Source of the DNA: Aurelia coerulea
Lineage: Eukaryota; Cnidaria; Scyphozoa; Semaeostomeae; Ulmaridae
Assembly (NCBI GenBank): GCA_039566865.1
Contig: CM076947.1
Coordinates: 21,949,501 to 22,013,500, forward strand
Direction: 5' to 3'
Length of the DNA stretch: 64,000 nucleotides
The notes under the pieces were generated by a model, which made no database searches, was not told where the DNA came from, and saw only the letters and a list, made by a program, of their open reading frames with translations. This document shows positions 41,249 through 51,200 of the stretch, piece by piece (position 1 is the stretch's first letter; each line of letters opens with the position of its first letter). The position numbers and the translations under genes are program-made.

Positions 41249-41316
41249 CAGCCTGCGTGCAGACTCAACTCCTCGAAAGTCTATACTTTTGAGGAGTTGA
41301 GTCTGCACGCAGGCTA
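41249..41316. mobile_element. 68-bp perfect hairpin element with 8-bp TSD
   Basis: Two perfect 25-base arms (41250-41274 and 41291-41315, AGCCTGCGTGCAGACTCAAC...) enclose a 16-base loop. The flanks GTCCCCTC (41241-41248) and GTCCCCTC (41317-41324) are identical, marking insertion. It is too short to code for anything and is probably moved by a hAT-type transposase in trans. Confidence 0.88.
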
Positions 41317-41542
41317 GTCCCCTCTTGTATGCTCCTTGAATGACAGAAATAGGCGTGGGCAATCTCACATAGAACGTACAGTTCTGGCTTGACCCCCTCC
41401 TGCAACTAGCAAGTACATACTTTATGGATGACCTCGTACAGGGGTACTCCTCTTTAATTTTTAGGGGTGCTCGTTTGAGAAGCAGTGTAAATGGGGCACT
41501 TATGATTTCTAATATGTGCGATACACAAGCTAGATATCTATG

Positions 41543-41826
41543 CCCGGGGGGGGGGTACTTGTCTTAAATTTGTACGGGGGTGTGCCCACGAAAAAATTTT
41601 TTTTACCCTGCTCCAGGCTTTTCGCTCAAAATGATAACCTGTTCTAGAAAAAATTGATGAAAAGTATACTCAAAAACATGAAATTTGACCGAAAAACGAC
41701 CCGATCTAGCAAAATATTCCCTTTGACATGTTTTGATACCCTGTTCTAAAAATATTGATGAAAACGATACCCTTAAAAACGGCACATCCCCTTCGGACAA
41801 ATATACTAAGTACCCCCCCCCCCAGG
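41543..41826. mobile_element. CCCGGGGGG-tip hAT-like MITE, 284 bp
   Basis: Starts CCCGGGGGGGGGGTACTTG and ends AAGTACCCCCCCCCCCCAGG, with exact 8-bp target duplications TATCTATG at 41535-41542 and 41827-41834. No transposase is present. Related elements with the same tip lie at 52735 and 61838. Confidence 0.9.
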
Positions 41827-41834
41827 TATCTATG

Positions 41835-42310
41835 CTACAATAGCTTATTTGGGTGTCGCTACTTGGACCTAACTGAGAAGGGGTGTTGATTGAAATTTTA
41901 GCCTTAAAGGTTGGGGCATAGTCATGGTTGGGGCACTGGCGGTCTACACGTAGGCTAAGATTGTTCTTATGGAACCTCCAAGAAACACATAAGCACCTCA
42001 ATTAATTGTCATGGTTGAATTTGAATAGCCAATTGTCTAAAGAACAATAAGGGTAGGTTTTATTGTTTTATCTTTTGTACTTTTGGAAAAAAGTCCCCCC
42101 CCCCCCCCCCCAGTACAAAGTGCCTAAAAAATCGCCCAGTACAAATAGGGTTAAGAAACTTTCAGAAACTGGCCCAAATTATTAGTTTCTTATAAAAAAT
42201 ACATGTATCACATGAAGGAGATGGTGGAGGAATGTTGTTTTGACACTTGTACGACCAAACGATGTGGTCTGAGTTCGTGAGTTGCACATTGTTTTGTTCT
42301 TATTAAGCTC
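41835..42310. other. No gene; poly-C tract near 42093-42111
   Basis: Contains a poly-C run of roughly 19 bases (about 42093-42111) and no recognisable gene. The open frame on the - strand overlapping 41603-42001 lies largely in the adjacent MITE. Confidence 0.5.
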
Positions 42311-42315
42311 AATTT

Positions 42316-42444
42316 AAAGAACGCCGGGTAACCAGCATCCTTTGCGGTCGCACTTTGCTGAGTAATGTCATATGAAAATGGCTGCTGCAGTCGAAAGGCA
42401 AAATGCGACGCGCGCAAAGGATGCTGGTTGACCGGCGTTCTTTA
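42316..42444. mobile_element. Short fold-back element, about 129 bp
   Basis: AAAGAACGCCGGGTAACCAG on the left is complementary, with few mismatches, to CTGGTTGACCGGCGTTCTTT on the right, and the pairing continues through AGCATCCTTTGCG/CGCAAAGGATGCT. The ends sit in TTTAA-rich flanks, so the TSD is ambiguous. Confidence 0.75.
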
Positions 42445-42777
42445 AAACAAATTAAGAAACGGAGCTACCCAGGGTTACTGGGAGCTACCTATACAAATTA
42501 AGCTAAGATGCTTAGTAACTTGCTGCTGCAATTTTCCAATTCTCACAAAAATGTGTTGACACTATGCAGTGCAGGACTGAAAAATGCCTGGCATTGTCAC
42601 AGGTAGCGGGGAAAAATTTGTATTAGAGTAACAAGTTCCTCCATATATACTTCAGTGTTTCAAATTTGCTAATTTTGTCTAGATTCGTTTAGGCCAACCA
42701 CGACAATGTTTGTGATCCAAAGAGTTCCGGTTTCCATTCAAAATAAAAAAGAAATTTCTTTTTATTTTGAGTGGAAA

Positions 42778-44058
42778 CAGTGGCGGGGTGGCTATAGTTT
42801 TACTGGGGTGGTCAAGTCAATTTTGGCGCCCCTCCTATGTAATATGTTTCCGTAAACGCATGCGTTTCTACAACTGCTGGATATTGTTACAGTATATGTG
42901 ATATATTTTGCAAAGGCCAATGAAAAGAAGTTTTTGCAACTTAACTTTAAGATCTAATGAATATCTTTTGACTGCAAATGCGAGCAATTAATGGAAAAAC
43001 TCGTCCCATTTCCGAGTAAAGTCTCAAAGAAACTTAATTGAAGTCAACGGCGTGGCCAGGTCAAGTGGGAAGGTAGGAAAATGAGAGACTGGGGGCGAAG
43101 CCACCAGGAAAATTTTTGAGGACACGCCCTCTACTTTGGCTTAGAACGCTTCTAGCAATCCAATGTTAGTTGTCCTAAAAACACCCCCGTCTAAGTGCCC
43201 CGGTACATTCTACCCCGGTGATTTCCTCGGTGAAATTTTTTTAGCAAAATAGGTCCCCGGACAAGACTTGAATCTCCCCGGTATAAAATGCCTCACAAGT
43301 GAAACGTCGGCTGCAAATTGGCAAACCCCGGGGAGAATTTTGAGAAAATGTTTCATTATAGAAACAGTTCCCCGCCAATAATTATGCCGTCCCCGGTGAA
43401 AATTTGACCATATATTTCGGTCAATAGGACCCCGGTGAATATCTGACCTCTCACCGGGGCACTTAGACGGGGGTGTCTAAAATAGAATTTGAGCAGTTTG
43501 CAACAGTTGTTTATACAATTGAGCATACCCAAGAAAATTTTAGAGCAAACACAAGTTTCTTTGGCTTTTCTTCCAAGGCAAACCTTTGTGCGATCACATT
43601 TTCTCTTGTTTTAGGGCGATTCTCGCAATTCTGAATGATTCTCACAGAACAACTCTGTGATAGTTCGTCTGGGAAAATTTTTTGAAAAGTCAATCTTTGC
43701 AGTGGCTTAGAACGACTCTCCCAGTCACTATCCAGTCTTTCTTCTTTACCCTTCCCCACCTACATCCAAGTACTTTCTCTTCGTTTTTTGAAGAATCTCA
43801 AAAACCATCTTTTGATATAAGTTGAAGCAAATGCCCCCAATCCCCACGTGTGACCAGGTCACTGACTGAAATCATAATAAAGCCTTTCTTCATTCAGATG
43901 ATCTTGCAAAGACGTCACCGACCCTTTTTGTTGAGGAAAGTAAATTTCTTGTCCACAGTCAGCAACAAACAGGCAACTTTGGCGCCCCCTGATCTCTATC
44001 TGCGCTCCCATTCAGGGGGGGCCATGGCCCCCCTGGCCCCCCTGCCACCCCGCCACTG
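42778..44058. mobile_element. hAT-like non-autonomous element, 1281 bp, nested
   Basis: Starts CAGTGGCGGGGTGGC and ends GCCACCCCGCCACTG, flanked by identical 8-bp copies AGTGGAAA (42770-42777 and 44059-44066). Removing it and one repeat restores the host MITE sequence, as seen in the relative at 45201. No transposase frame is recognisable; the open frames inside lack hAT motifs. Confidence 0.88.
43181..43476. mobile_element. ACACCCCCGTC-tip MITE, 296 bp, innermost nest layer
   Basis: The terminal inverted repeats are ACACCCCCGTCTAAGTGCCC and its complement ending GGCACTTAGACGGGGGTGT, flanked by CTAAAA on both sides (43175-43180 and 43477-43482). The interior is rich in CCCCGGTGA. It lies inside the hAT-like element. 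Confidence 0.85.
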
Positions 44059-44234
44059 AGTGGAAACCGGAACTGTTTGTATCGTGGTTGGCCTAAACGA
44101 ATCTAGACTAGACAAAATTAGCAAATTTGGTAAACACTGAAGTAAAGATGGAGGTACTTGTTACTTTTATACAAATTTTTCCCCGTTACCTATGATTTAG
44201 CTATGGTGATGACTGGAGTGATGGGTGATGATTA

Positions 44235-44604
44235 CATACACTCTTTTTTTTATAAGAATATTGTCTATAAGAATATTCAGGCTCAGAATCATCCAAATTT
44301 TAAGAATATTATAAGAATATTGCTCAGCCTCAGCTCGTATATTTGTGTCTCATTTTCCAGCAGTTGCCTGTTTTGCGATGTTCATAACATTCTTATTGTT
44401 ACAATTGCTTAGATTTGTCTTTCGTTCGACCATTTCTTCATAATAATATGACACTTCTTTGAACAATGTTCCCCTGAAACCATATCAGATTTGAAAAAAT
44501 AAGAATACTTTAAGAATATGTTAAGGCTCAAAACGAAAAATTGCTTAAGAATATTGAGGCTGGAAAAAATTTATAGTATTCTTATAAAAAAAAAAGAGTG
44601 TATG
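44235..44604. mobile_element. CATACACTC-tip MITE, about 370 bp
   Basis: CATACACTCTTTTTTTTATA on the left mirrors TATAAAAAAAAAAGAGTGTATG on the right. The interior repeats TAAGAATATT in both orientations. There is no coding capacity. Confidence 0.8.
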
Positions 44605-44797
44605 TTTCCATAATAATAAACAAGCAAAATCGTGACGGATGTGATGTGCTGTATGTTTCACTTTGGAAATACGATCTTTGTGGGGATTCACACAAATGTC
44701 AAAAATGAATGACGCAAGGGAAACTGCAGCGCTCTCGGCGTTTTCTTCCTTGTTGCAAAGACTTGTGGGAACCTCAGAATATTTTGGGTGGATGTGG

Positions 44798-44804
44798 TAT
44801 AAAA
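44798..44804 (+). promoter_or_regulatory. TATA-like box upstream of the cysteine-rich gene
   Basis: TATAAAA lies 41 bases before the ATG at 44846, which would allow a start site near 44830 and a very short leader. An alternative is that TCTTTTTAG at about 44823-44831 is an acceptor of an upstream leader exon. Confidence 0.35.
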
Positions 44805-44845
44805 CTGGTGGTAAACAGAAGTCTTTTTAGTTAAATGCATCAAAA

Positions 44846-46598
44846 ATGTCACAAAGTCATGAGGAAAACATGTCCCAAAATGATGACAATCTGTTTGGAA
44901 ATGGTGAACAATCACATACAGACAAAGATAACACGATCCAGAATTCTGAGGAGATAGCTGTCTTTGTTCATGCACCGAATATTGCGGAAACAGCTCCTGA
45001 GGCCCAAAGCCAACATGATAATGATATCGAGTCTGGAAATGAAACTCAAATTCAGACACCAATAGTTGCTGATGGAGAGCATGAAGTGAGTATTTCCATG
45101 AAAGTTTCTTAAGATTCTCATTATTCCATTATCGAAAGTTTTTTTAAATTCTCATTATTTGACCACGTATACCACAGGTAACGGGAAAAAATTTGTAAAT
45201 GAGTGGAAACCGGAACTGTTTGTATCATAAACATTGTCGTGGTTGGCCTAAACGAATCTAGACAAAATTAGCAAATTTGGTAAACACTGAAGTAAAGATG
45301 GAGGTACTTGTTACTTTTATACAAATTTTTCCCCGTTACCTGTGCGTATACACAAACGTCAAGAATGAAAGAATCTGCTGACTCATGGTTCTTGGTGGCT
45401 GATGTGAAATCAAATCATGTGTGTGATCACATGAATTGTGTTATACATAGGTCACATGATATACGGCAAAGCACGTCTATGTTTCCCCCCGGGGGGTACT
45501 CCCATTATGGCCCAACAGGGGGGTCCAGTCGGTTTGAGGGTCTTACTAAATGGCTACCAAATGGCCCTATTTGTCAAACTTGTACTACCAATTTGGGGTA
45601 TTCCAATATTCCTGGCTATTTATAAGATTTCAACTCAGTAGGCTCCTCCGCATGGCAATATGGTCGTTGCAGCAATAATTATCATTGAATTTTGAAGTTT
45701 TCTTGCTTTGTTCAATCAGTTTTTACAATAGAAAATTTCGAAAATCTGAAGAAAATGTTCGCTACCAGAAGCTACCAAATGGTCCAATTTTAGGTCCACG
45801 AACTACCATTTGGGGGTTTCTGTGAAAAGATACTACCATTTGAGGGTATTTTTCAAAATTTTTGCTTTGGCCCTCTCCCTGACTGGACCCCCTGTCAGGC
45901 CACAATGGTTCGTTATGTCGATGGTAAGACATGCCTCAAGTCTATGTCGATGGTTAATCTGTGCTCTCGCTATGCTCTCGTAAACATGCTGATTTTACGA
46001 ATATTTCAAAGTTGGTGTTTTCGAGATGGTAAGGAGTATGAAAACTGTAAAACCGGCCAAAATGTTTCAGAACACTGTTATGACATCTTTCTACGCTTTG
46101 CAAATATACCCTCGCTTCCATGTCACAGACAACTGCCTCGTTGTCATTTCCGTGCCCCCAAAAACATAAAGCGAATTCCATTACCTTATATCAGCTGGTA
46201 AAAGGGAAAGTTGGTGGAATTCTTTCAAAAATTACATCGAATTCAAATTGGATATTTTTCGTAGCTGTATCTTACACCGGTCTAAAAAGGTTAAAAACTG
46301 CGAACCGTCATCTCCTACGACCCCCAATATTTAGTATCATTCTAATTTGCAGGGGGATCAAGTGACTTACAACGTGGCATCTAATGCGGAATCAGTGAAT
46401 CTACCGATAGTAACAGAACAACCCACAGCTACACCAATTGACATCCAGCCAACTCATTTCATTGGAAAATTGAATGTGGATACAAATACATGTGAAGAAT
46501 GTTGCGAATGTTGTATATCTTGTTGTAGATGTTTATGGGAAAGTTGGGAATGTATTGCAGAATGTGGTGATTGTGTATGTGATTGTGAATGTGATTAA
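44846..46598 (+). CDS. Two-exon gene for a cysteine-tailed protein (161 aa)
   Basis: Exon 1 is 44846-45085 (80 codons, donor GAA|GTGAGT) and exon 2 is 46353-46598 (82 codons with stop, acceptor CTAATTTGCAG). Both junctions are phase 0, so the frame continues. Residues 1-115 are acidic, Ser/Gln/Asn-rich and probably disordered. From about residue 127 the last 35 residues hold 14 Cys (CEECCECC, ISCCRCLWESWEC, then CGDCVCDCEC). This arrangement resembles the C-terminal I-mfa domain of MDFI-type transcriptional inhibitors; that assignment is tentative, and a metal-binding or palmitoylated tail is an alternative. The 1267-bp intron contains two MITEs. There is no signal peptide. Confidence 0.62.
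45173..45344. mobile_element. CACAGGTA-tip MITE, 172 bp, in intron
   Basis: Ends CACAGGTAACGGG and CCCCGTTACCTGTG, flanked by the 7-bp repeat CGTATAC (45166-45172 and 45345-45351). It matches the right arm of the element at 42598 closely but lacks much of the left arm, so it is an internal-deletion derivative. It lies in the intron of the cysteine-tailed gene. Confidence 0.88.
45486..45908. mobile_element. Fold-back MITE with an orphan CCCGGGG tip
   Basis: From 45502 the arm CCATTATGGCCCAACAGGGG pairs with a right arm ending CCCCTGTCAGGCCACAATGG (45908). Just before it, CCCCCCGGGGGGTACTCCC resembles the tip family at 41543, without a matching right end. It lies in the intron of the cysteine-tailed gene. 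Confidence 0.7.
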
Positions 46599-46689
46599 CA
46601 GTGATTAACAGTGATTGCGATGGTGATCGGTCTGTTAGATTAATCCATACAATTTCACAAAAGGAGCAGTTGTTGTTGCCTCATTCAGC

Positions 46690-47260
46690 AACGAGGACAG
46701 ATTTTCTAAGACAACAGCATTCGTTGCTTTTTTGACGCCTGAATTCAAAGCGATCTGCGATCGCAGACAAAGGAAATTCCCTCAACCAGTAATTCAAAAC
46801 AAACAAAGCCGCAAAATTTTCTTCGAAACCCAGGTAGCTAGCTCACTTGTTGTGCATTCCAGAAGTTGTTTATGTAAGTGGTTGTTGGCAAATATGAGCA
46901 TCGATCAAAAGAAGAAGGATATATCTGCACATCTACCTCGGGCATTTTATTTGTTTAGTTCAAAAGGCGGCCATTGGGAGGCGATTCAATTCTCATTTTT
47001 TTAGTGTTATTAAAATACTTACTGGTCAGCTTCTGAACTAAATAAATAAAATGGCAGAGGTAGATGTGTATACTTCTTCTTTCGATATATGCTCATGTTT
47101 GCTCTTAAAAACAATTTTTGGAATGCACAACGATTGCTGGGTTTCAGAGAAACTTTTGCGGCTTTGTTTGTTTTGAATTACACGTTGAGGGAATTTCCTT
47201 TGCCTGCGACAGCAATTTGCTTTGAATTCAGGTGTCAATAAAGGCAGCAAAAATTGGTTT
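46690..47260. mobile_element. Long-arm fold-back element (GGCAAC family), copy 1
   Basis: Arms of about 150-170 bases: ACGCCTGAATTCAAAGCGAT...CAAAGGAAATTCCCTCAA near 46735-46790 returns inverted near 47180-47235, with GCGGCTTTGTTTGTTTTGAA shared. The open frames in both arms are mirror images of one repeat and are not genes. The family is shared with 59453-60062 and 48300-48570. Confidence 0.8.
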
Positions 47261-47571
47261 TATCCATTCTGTAAAGAGCTGTAAATTTAGGCCTGTTTTT
47301 AAAATGTCATTCTTCTCAAGGATGTATTCCCCAAGAAAAAAACTCGATAAAATTGCCATAAAACTGTTTAGAAAAATTGGCACCAATGTTTTTCTGTCTC
47401 TTGGCATCATAAAGAACAGAGAAAAGTATGTTGCCACAAATTTACATCCAAAAAATACTCAGATACATATGTTTCTGCACTATAATTCATTCCTTTTAAA
47501 TACTGAAGTTCATGTTAGTTGAATTATTGATAGTTTTAGCTGCAAAATCTTGGCTTCATTTTAAGATAATG
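47261..47571. other. No feature recognised
   Basis: Overlapping open frames on both strands here show no conserved motif. Confidence 0.45.
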
Positions 47572-47869
47572 TGTCCATGTAAGTACAGCAGCGTATACAC
47601 TCTTGTCAAAATGTGCTGACACGATGCTGACGAAGAGCCCAAGGAGATCACTGTGATTGGTAGAATTTAACTGAACACATGAAAAACTAGAATCTAAATT
47701 TCACAATGAGGCTGCCTGCTATGAAACTTCGGGTTCAGTTCTGGAATCGCAGCCGCAGGCAAATCATCAGTTTGCTTATATTAGACCAGGCTATCTTTTA
47801 GGAACTACGGGAAAGTGATCACATGAAATATCTCGTGAAAATAGCAAAGTCGCTTTACTTACATGGACA
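47572..47869. mobile_element. TGTCCATGTAAG-tip MITE, about 298 bp
   Basis: TGTCCATGTAAGTACAGCAGCG at the left is complementary, with small changes, to CGCTTTACTTACATGGACA at the right. The TSD is unclear. It lies downstream of the hydroxylase gene. Confidence 0.65.
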
Positions 47870-48128
47870 AAGTACCTTTCAAATATCCACATCGCATAAT
47901 TTTCCTGATTCACTTTGGTTGACAGTTTGGCAAACAGTATTCAACACACATCATTCTTGTTGACTATTACTGTACAGTAAAAACAAACAACACCTTCGCA
48001 ATTAATTTAAGAGATGTCCTTCACAAAGTATCTATTTGGGCAGTCATGGTCTTCTGCTCTGCTCCCCATGGTATTGTCCTTGTAGTGTAATAAATAATTT
48101 CATTTTTGTAAATTCTTCAGAAAATGTA

Positions 48129-48134
48129 TTTATT
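48129..48134 (-). terminator. Candidate polyadenylation signal for the hydroxylase gene
   Basis: AATAAA on the - strand, about 12 bases after the hydroxylase stop codon, supports the last exon ending here. The closeness to the stop would make a very short 3' UTR. Confidence 0.45.
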
Positions 48135-48146
48135 GTCGATTTAAAA

Positions 48147-48255
48147 TCATATACCGTTTGATGTTTTTTGTTCTTTATTCTGGATGATCTCAATTCTCTG
48201 TGTGTTTGTGTTGAACTGCACAGCAAACGAGCGTGGAATACGGGACATCCACGAC
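48147..48255 (-). CDS. Hydroxylase last exon (C-terminus)
   Basis: Acceptor CCCCATAG, then 36 codons to [30 protein letters not shown], then KTSNGI. It matches the family strand pair around RPF-V-Y-PYT-RIE. In family members about 20-25 further residues form the tetramerization helix; here only about 12 follow RIE. A weak internal donor (G|GTATAT) just before the stop could splice to an unseen exon. Confidence 0.92.
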
Positions 48256-51200
48256 CTATGGGGAGAAAAAAACCGTAGATTTACTGATGATGGGAAATAT
48301 TTCTTTTTCGGTAAAGAAACAAAATCCGCCAGGCAGATCTTTACCTTTATCCTTCTTCTTTCGTTAGATACTCACGACCTCTCTTTAAAAAAACCACCTT
48401 CGTATGCACAAGACGACAGTTGGCCCTACTGGTTTCAGGGCAAGTTTTGCGGCTTTGTTTGTTTTGAATTACTGATTGAGAGAATTTCCTTTCTCTGCAA
48501 TCGCTAATCGCTTCGAATTCTAGTGTCAATTAAAAGCAACTAATGCCTTGTGTACAAACGTTTTCTTTGTTTCTCAAGGCTCTAAAGCAGGGTGCAAAGG
48601 GACATATATTTGGCATTAGGTTTAAAAAAGATACAAGGGAAATAGTACTAACTCAACTGACCTGATTGATTCTATGCATTCGCCTAAGCTGTTGCCAACA
48701 TAATAGCGATGCTGAAATCTTGCAGTGGGATATTCCGCAGTACATGCTTCGTCAGGGTCGAAAGGTACTCTTTCGCATTGGTCACTCTCGATGCAATGCT
48801 ACGAAAAAGAAAAAAAAATAGAGTTCGAAACGCATTAGGGGGAGAGTAAGGGGAAGAGGAGATCCCATTCGAAAAGTACGTGTAACAGCCTGTACAGATT
48901 CACAATAAAACATCATTTGCTTTTGATTGACATGCCATTTCAAAACGGTCTGCGATCATTATTATCAATTCTTTAATTCAAAGTTGGCTAAACAATAGAC
49001 CTTTTAGCTATTCTACAAAAGAGCTTGGATCGAGCGTTATTTTTATACATTTTTATATGCGACGTTCGATTGAGTGGCTTTGGAGCTTCTATCACTATTG
49101 TGCACATTCGAAAATTCTACAAAATGTAGCAAAATATCGTTCGATTCAGATTCTATTTGAGAATAGCTAAAAGGTCTATTATAACTATAATTGCTAATTA
49201 ATTCCAACTAGTTAAAAAATATATATGATGTTATGAGCAAAATAACGTGTCTCCTATGTTTTCCCCTTAAATCTGACCTTATAGATTCCAAGGCAAGTTG
49301 TTTTTCCTCAAAAATTTGCTTTATGAAGCTATGATTGATATTAGTAATTAGATTTTGTTTTGTAGATCTCTATCATGAGCAACTGCAGGGTTCTCTGATG
49401 AACGGTAACCAAATTATCCCAGCGATCGCAGGGAAAAGAAAGTTCTACCAAGCGATAAATCCAACAAAGCAGCAAAAGATGCCCTGAAACCAGTATGGCT
49501 AACTATCTCGTTGTACACTCAAAAAAGATTCTTAAGAGAATTATTATTAATATTATCATTAAATTCTTAACAGTTGGTATTTACAGTAGCTTATATACAA
49601 TAGCTAATTCAAACCAACTATCTACCGGGTGCGCCAAAATAAACTATGCACGTTTGGCAGGCCACAATAAATCGTACACAAGACCGATTTTGAAGATTTA
49701 TGACTTAATCGTTAGCAGAAAGCCTGAATTAGATTCTAGGACTTTTTGCAAATTTTTGCGTTTTCAGTCTTTAGAGCAAGAAGCGAGTTTCTTAAAATCT
49801 TCGTGTTCGAAAACATGGAAAACGATCAAAAAACGTCGATCAAATTTGAAAAGATTCAACATGAATGAACAAAGAGAAAACGTTTTCAGGGGGATTTAGG
49901 GGCATAGTACGAACTCTTGTACAGCAGATTGCAATTAATCCCAAATCACCACGAACAAGTTCTTTCTTTGTCCATTCATGTCGATTCTTTGAAAAAATTG
50001 ATCGATGATTTTTTATCGTTTTCAGTGTTTTTCGAAAACTAAAATTTCAGGAAACTCGCTTCTACAATCCTGGCTAAAAGAAGCTGGGACACAGGCAAAT
50101 TTCAGTGTCTTCATGATGTTTCCTAAAATATCGAGGAGAAAACATAGGTTTAGAGTCTCCTAATCCCCCCTCCCCCTTACTTCAATGTTGAGAAGGTCGA
50201 ATGGTGTTTAATTCAAGCAACTTTGAAACGGGGGGAGCGGGGGGCACGTAATCAAAGACCGAAGTAGTGCAAGTTTGTAACTTGTCCCAAACATTTTGGC
50301 CAAGATTGTAGCTCTTAAAACTGAAAGTGAAAAATTTTGCAAAAAATCTCAGTATCTAATTCAGGCTTTCTGCTAACGATTAAGTTATCATAAATCTTCA
50401 AAATCGGTCCAGTGTACGATTTATTGTGGCCTTCCAAACGTGCATAGTTTATTTTGGCGCACCCGGTATAAGAAGGAAAATTTACAATAATACTAAGGAA
50501 AATAAATTCATCTACACAATTACTTTTCGCGGAGGGATTACCAAAGATATTGTTTTTTGCAATTTTTGCATGTGCTATTTCACCCATTTTTTTTATTGAT
50601 CTTTTGAAACCTACTACAGATGGTGAGCTTTTTAGTGACAGGTAGGCTGTTCCAGAGGATGCTACCTATAAAGCTAAATGAATTGGTCCCATAGGTTGTA
50701 GTTTTCGCTTGTGGCAGCATTAACAGTGAACCTGATCTTATATTATATGTTAGTTCCTTTCGTTTGAAAATATTCCACATAAAGGATGGATTTTCGCACG
50801 ATAGGCACTTATATATTTCCATGATCAAGTTGCATAGACTTTTTTCAAAGTTATATATACATAAAGAAAAGAAGAAATTAGAAAATATAGTAAACTCAAA
50901 TTAAGTTTCGCTGTCGCTGCATCAGAAATAAACTTACCCGAAGTTCTTGAAAGGATGACAACAATGCGCCTCCATAGGCCTTCAGCTCTCCTTCCTCGCG
51001 ACAAACACCAATTTCACCACTAAACCAGAATATCTGAAAGGAGATCTAGGCTATTATTGATATCAAAATAGCTCATTTTCAACAGAATACTTGAACCATA
51101 TAAATTTCTACTATACCGGGTGGGTCAAACAAAATTTTGCCCGTTTGGCGGGCTGTGGAATAATATGTATGCGGCTAATATTCCAAAATTAATGTTAATC

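Larger units (their letters stand above)
42598..44194. mobile_element. CACAGGTA-tip MITE, interrupted by nested insertions
   Basis: The outer ends are CACAGGTAGCGGGGAAAAAT and TTTTTCCCCGTTACCTATG; the arms extend through GGCCAACCACGACAATG and its complement (CGTGGTTGGCC). The uninterrupted element would be about 308 bp (42598-42777 plus 44067-44194). It was split by a hAT-like insertion (42778-44058). A shorter relative lies at 45173-45344. Confidence 0.82.

Noticed and set aside
41603..42001. 132-codon frame on the - strand
   Set aside because: Much of it lies in the CCCGGGGGG MITE; no domain, start context or splice evidence.
46732..47250. 90- and 70-codon frames with similar ends (TPEFKA, NKQSRK)
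   Set aside because: They are mirror copies of the fold-back arms at 46690-47260, not genes.
49495..50587. 134- and 90-codon frames sharing [14 protein letters not shown] words on both strands
   Set aside because: They run through the two inverted arms of the MITE at 49625-50466; the protein similarity is that of the palindrome.
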